8,865 bases of DNA from DASZVN01 sp035547055 (GTDB lineage Bacteria > Pseudomonadota > Alphaproteobacteria > Rhizobiales > Methylopilaceae). Position 1 is the first letter of the stretch. Each line of letters starts with the position of its first letter. The stretch covers positions 1 to 8,865 of the forward strand of contig DASZVN010000016.1 in NCBI GenBank assembly GCA_035547055.1, in the 5' to 3' direction. Position numbers and translations under genes: made by a program. The notes beneath the pieces were generated by a model. It was not told the origin of the DNA and ran no database searches. It was given only the letters and a program-made list of their open reading frames with translations. This document shows, piece by piece, positions 7,797 to 8,865 of this stretch.

Positions 7797-7825
7797 GTGG
7801 GCAAGCTACGCTTGCCCACCCTACG
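7797..7825. repeat. GTAGGGTGGGCA hairpin repeat, reverse copy
   Basis: A perfect 10-bp stem GTGGGCAAGC-tac-GCTTGCCCAC lies at 7797-7819, followed by CCTAC, so the minus strand reads GTAGGGTGGGCA as in the copy at 7697. It ends 14 bases from the stop of the second MTHFR gene and may mark its 3' end. Confidence 0.65.
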
Positions 7826-7838
7826 GCTATGCGAGGCG

Positions 7839-8777
7839 TCAGCCTTTCCGGCCGCGGAGGCCGGAGCAGGCCGAGATCACGTCGGGGATGGCCGAGGCGT
7901 TCTGCGGCGCCATGATGTGGACGCCGGAGATGCCGGGGATCTCCGCGAGCTCCGAGATCACCTCGACCGCGATCGCCTTGCCCTCGGCGATCTGGTCCTT
8001 GGCGCCCTCCATGCGGGCGACGAAGCTCTCCGGGATGATGACGCCGAACAGGTTCTCGCGCATCCAGCGCGCCTGCTGGGCCGAGCGCAGCGGCGCCACG
8101 CCGATCAGGATCTTGAGCTTCGGCAGGATGCCGGCCTCGCCGAGGCGCTCGGCATAGCGGCGCACCACGGCCGCATCCATCGAGAACTGGGTCTGGGCGA
8201 AGTCGGCGCCGGCGTCGACCTTCTGCTTCAGGCGCTCCGGCTTCCAGTCCGGCTTGGGGTCGATCGGGTTGTCGGCGGCGCCGATGAAGAAGGCGGCCTT
8301 GCCGCCGACCTTGCGGCCCGACGGCAGCTCGCCCTTGTCGCGCATGCCGACCGCGGTCGCCATCAGCGCGGCGGAATCGAGGTCGAACACCGGCTTGGCG
8401 TCGGGCTGGTCGCCCTGGGTCGGGTCGTCGCCGCGCAGCAGGAGGAGGTTGTGGACGCCGAGGGCGGCGGCGCCGATCAGGTCCATCTGCAGCGAGATGC
8501 GGTTGCGGTCGCGGCAGGTCATCTCGAGGATCGGCTCGACGCCGTTCTGAACGCAGAGCGCGGCGGCGGCGAGCGGCGACAGATGGGCGCGGGCCGAGGC
8601 GCCGTCGGTGATGTTGACCGCGTCGGCGAGGCCCTTCAGCGGCAGCGCCTTGGACAGCAGGTCCTGCGGGTCGGCCGAGGTCGGCGGCACCACCTCCGCG
8701 GTGATGGCGAAGCGGCCGGCGGCGAGCGCGCCCGCGAGCCTGGAACCGCTGGCGACGGCGGGCGACTGCTCGTTCAT
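7839..8777 (-). CDS. Second methylenetetrahydrofolate reductase family protein (MTHFR copy 2)
   Basis: The 312-residue product is a MetF/MTHFR-family TIM-barrel flavoprotein, predicted to interconvert 5,10-methylene- and 5-methyl-tetrahydrofolate. Visible hallmarks are E28 in ITAEVVPP, the LLLLRGDDP loop (111-119, D117), and Q197 in TQFSMD. The stretch VNITDGASARAHLSP (54-68) and EMTCRDRNRISLQ (85-97) match the folate/FAD-binding region of the wider family. It differs strongly from the first copy at 2368-3279: the two share the motifs but little sequence between them, so they are not a recent duplication. The ATG at 8777 has AGGAG at 8789-8785, spaced by 7 bases. Whether it feeds methionine synthesis, or a methyltransferase system that transfers methyl groups to folate, cannot be told from the sequence alone. 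Confidence 0.87.
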   Translation of the reverse strand: MNEQSPAVASGSRLAGALAAGRFAITAEVVPPTSADPQDLLSKALPLKGLADAVNITDGASARAHLSPLAAAALCVQNGVEPILEMTCRDRNRISLQMDLIGAAALGVHNLLLLRGDDPTQGDQPDAKPVFDLDSAALMATAVGMRDKGELPSGRKVGGKAAFFIGAADNPIDPKPDWKPERLKQKVDAGADFAQTQFSMDAAVVRRYAERLGEAGILPKLKILIGVAPLRSAQQARWMRENLFGVIIPESFVARMEGAKDQIAEGKAIAVEVISELAEIPGISGVHIMAPQNASAIPDVISACSGLRGRKG

Positions 8778-8865
8778 GACAATTCTCCTGGCGAAAGGCG
8801 GCCGGACCCTACCCTGCCGCCGGCGGGCGGGACAAGCCGGGCCGGCGGGCAGGCCTTTCCTCCGC
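8778..8865 (-). promoter_or_regulatory. 5' region of the second MTHFR gene
   Basis: These 88 bases carry the Shine-Dalgarno AGGAG (8785-8789) and, further upstream on the minus strand, TTGTCC followed after 18 bases by TAGGGT, a poor promoter-like pair. The stretch is rich in GCC/GGC and shows no gene up to the window edge. Confidence 0.3.

Larger units (their letters stand above)
7431..7838. other. Gene-free region with a mosaic of inverted repeats
   Basis: No coding frame with a recognisable product exists here. Immediately upstream of the ABC transporter gene there is a direct repeat AGCTGCCCCG (7442-7451, 7458-7467) and an inverted repeat AACCTT-CGT-AAGGTT (7500-7514). The rest, from about 7530, is occupied by short GC-rich inverted repeats described separately. 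It separates two leftward genes. Confidence 0.75.

Noticed and set aside
7639..7825. CRISPR-like array from repeated hairpins
   Set aside because: The repeats differ in sequence and orientation and have no regular spacing or unique spacers.
7402..7915. Short rightward frames in the repeat mosaic
   Set aside because: They read through inverted repeats and into the antisense of the second MTHFR gene, and none resembles a protein family.

Overview
The window comes from a GC-rich genome, most likely an alphaproteobacterium and probably a member of the Rhizobiales/Hyphomicrobiales. This placement rests on the GC-rich codon use, the gene families present and the style of the dispersed hairpin repeats between genes; no taxonomic marker is present, so it is an inference. 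Six protein genes are supported. I see no rRNA, tRNA, CRISPR array or transposase.

Left part (1-4178): a divergent pair shares a 205-base intergenic region. Leftward is a LigB/DODA-type ring-opening dioxygenase of the YgiD family, cut by the window edge only near its C-terminus. Rightward is a tight three-gene operon: an HTH-like/SAM-methyltransferase-like protein, a divergent methylenetetrahydrofolate reductase (MTHFR), and formyltetrahydrofolate deformylase (PurU). The genes overlap by 1 base (TGATG) and 4 bases (ATGA), so translation is probably coupled. Together they suggest a one-carbon module in which C1 units on tetrahydrofolate are interconverted and released as formate, with the first protein as methyl donor/acceptor enzyme or regulator. 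That joint role is inferred.

Middle (4179-5666): a lone sulfotransferase-like gene sits between two copies of the same composite hairpin repeat, in the same orientation.

Right part (5667-8865): two leftward genes, an SbmA/BacA/YddA-type ABC exporter with fused ATPase, and a second, clearly different MTHFR-family protein upstream of it. The 408 bases between them contain no gene but a mosaic of GC-rich inverted repeats.

The most interesting points are the HTH-methyltransferase-MTHFR-PurU operon, an in-frame internal start with a strong Shine-Dalgarno sequence that could yield an HTH-less form of its first protein, two dissimilar MTHFR homologues within 5 kb, the operator-like repeats in the divergent promoter region, and the repeat-bounded sulfotransferase.
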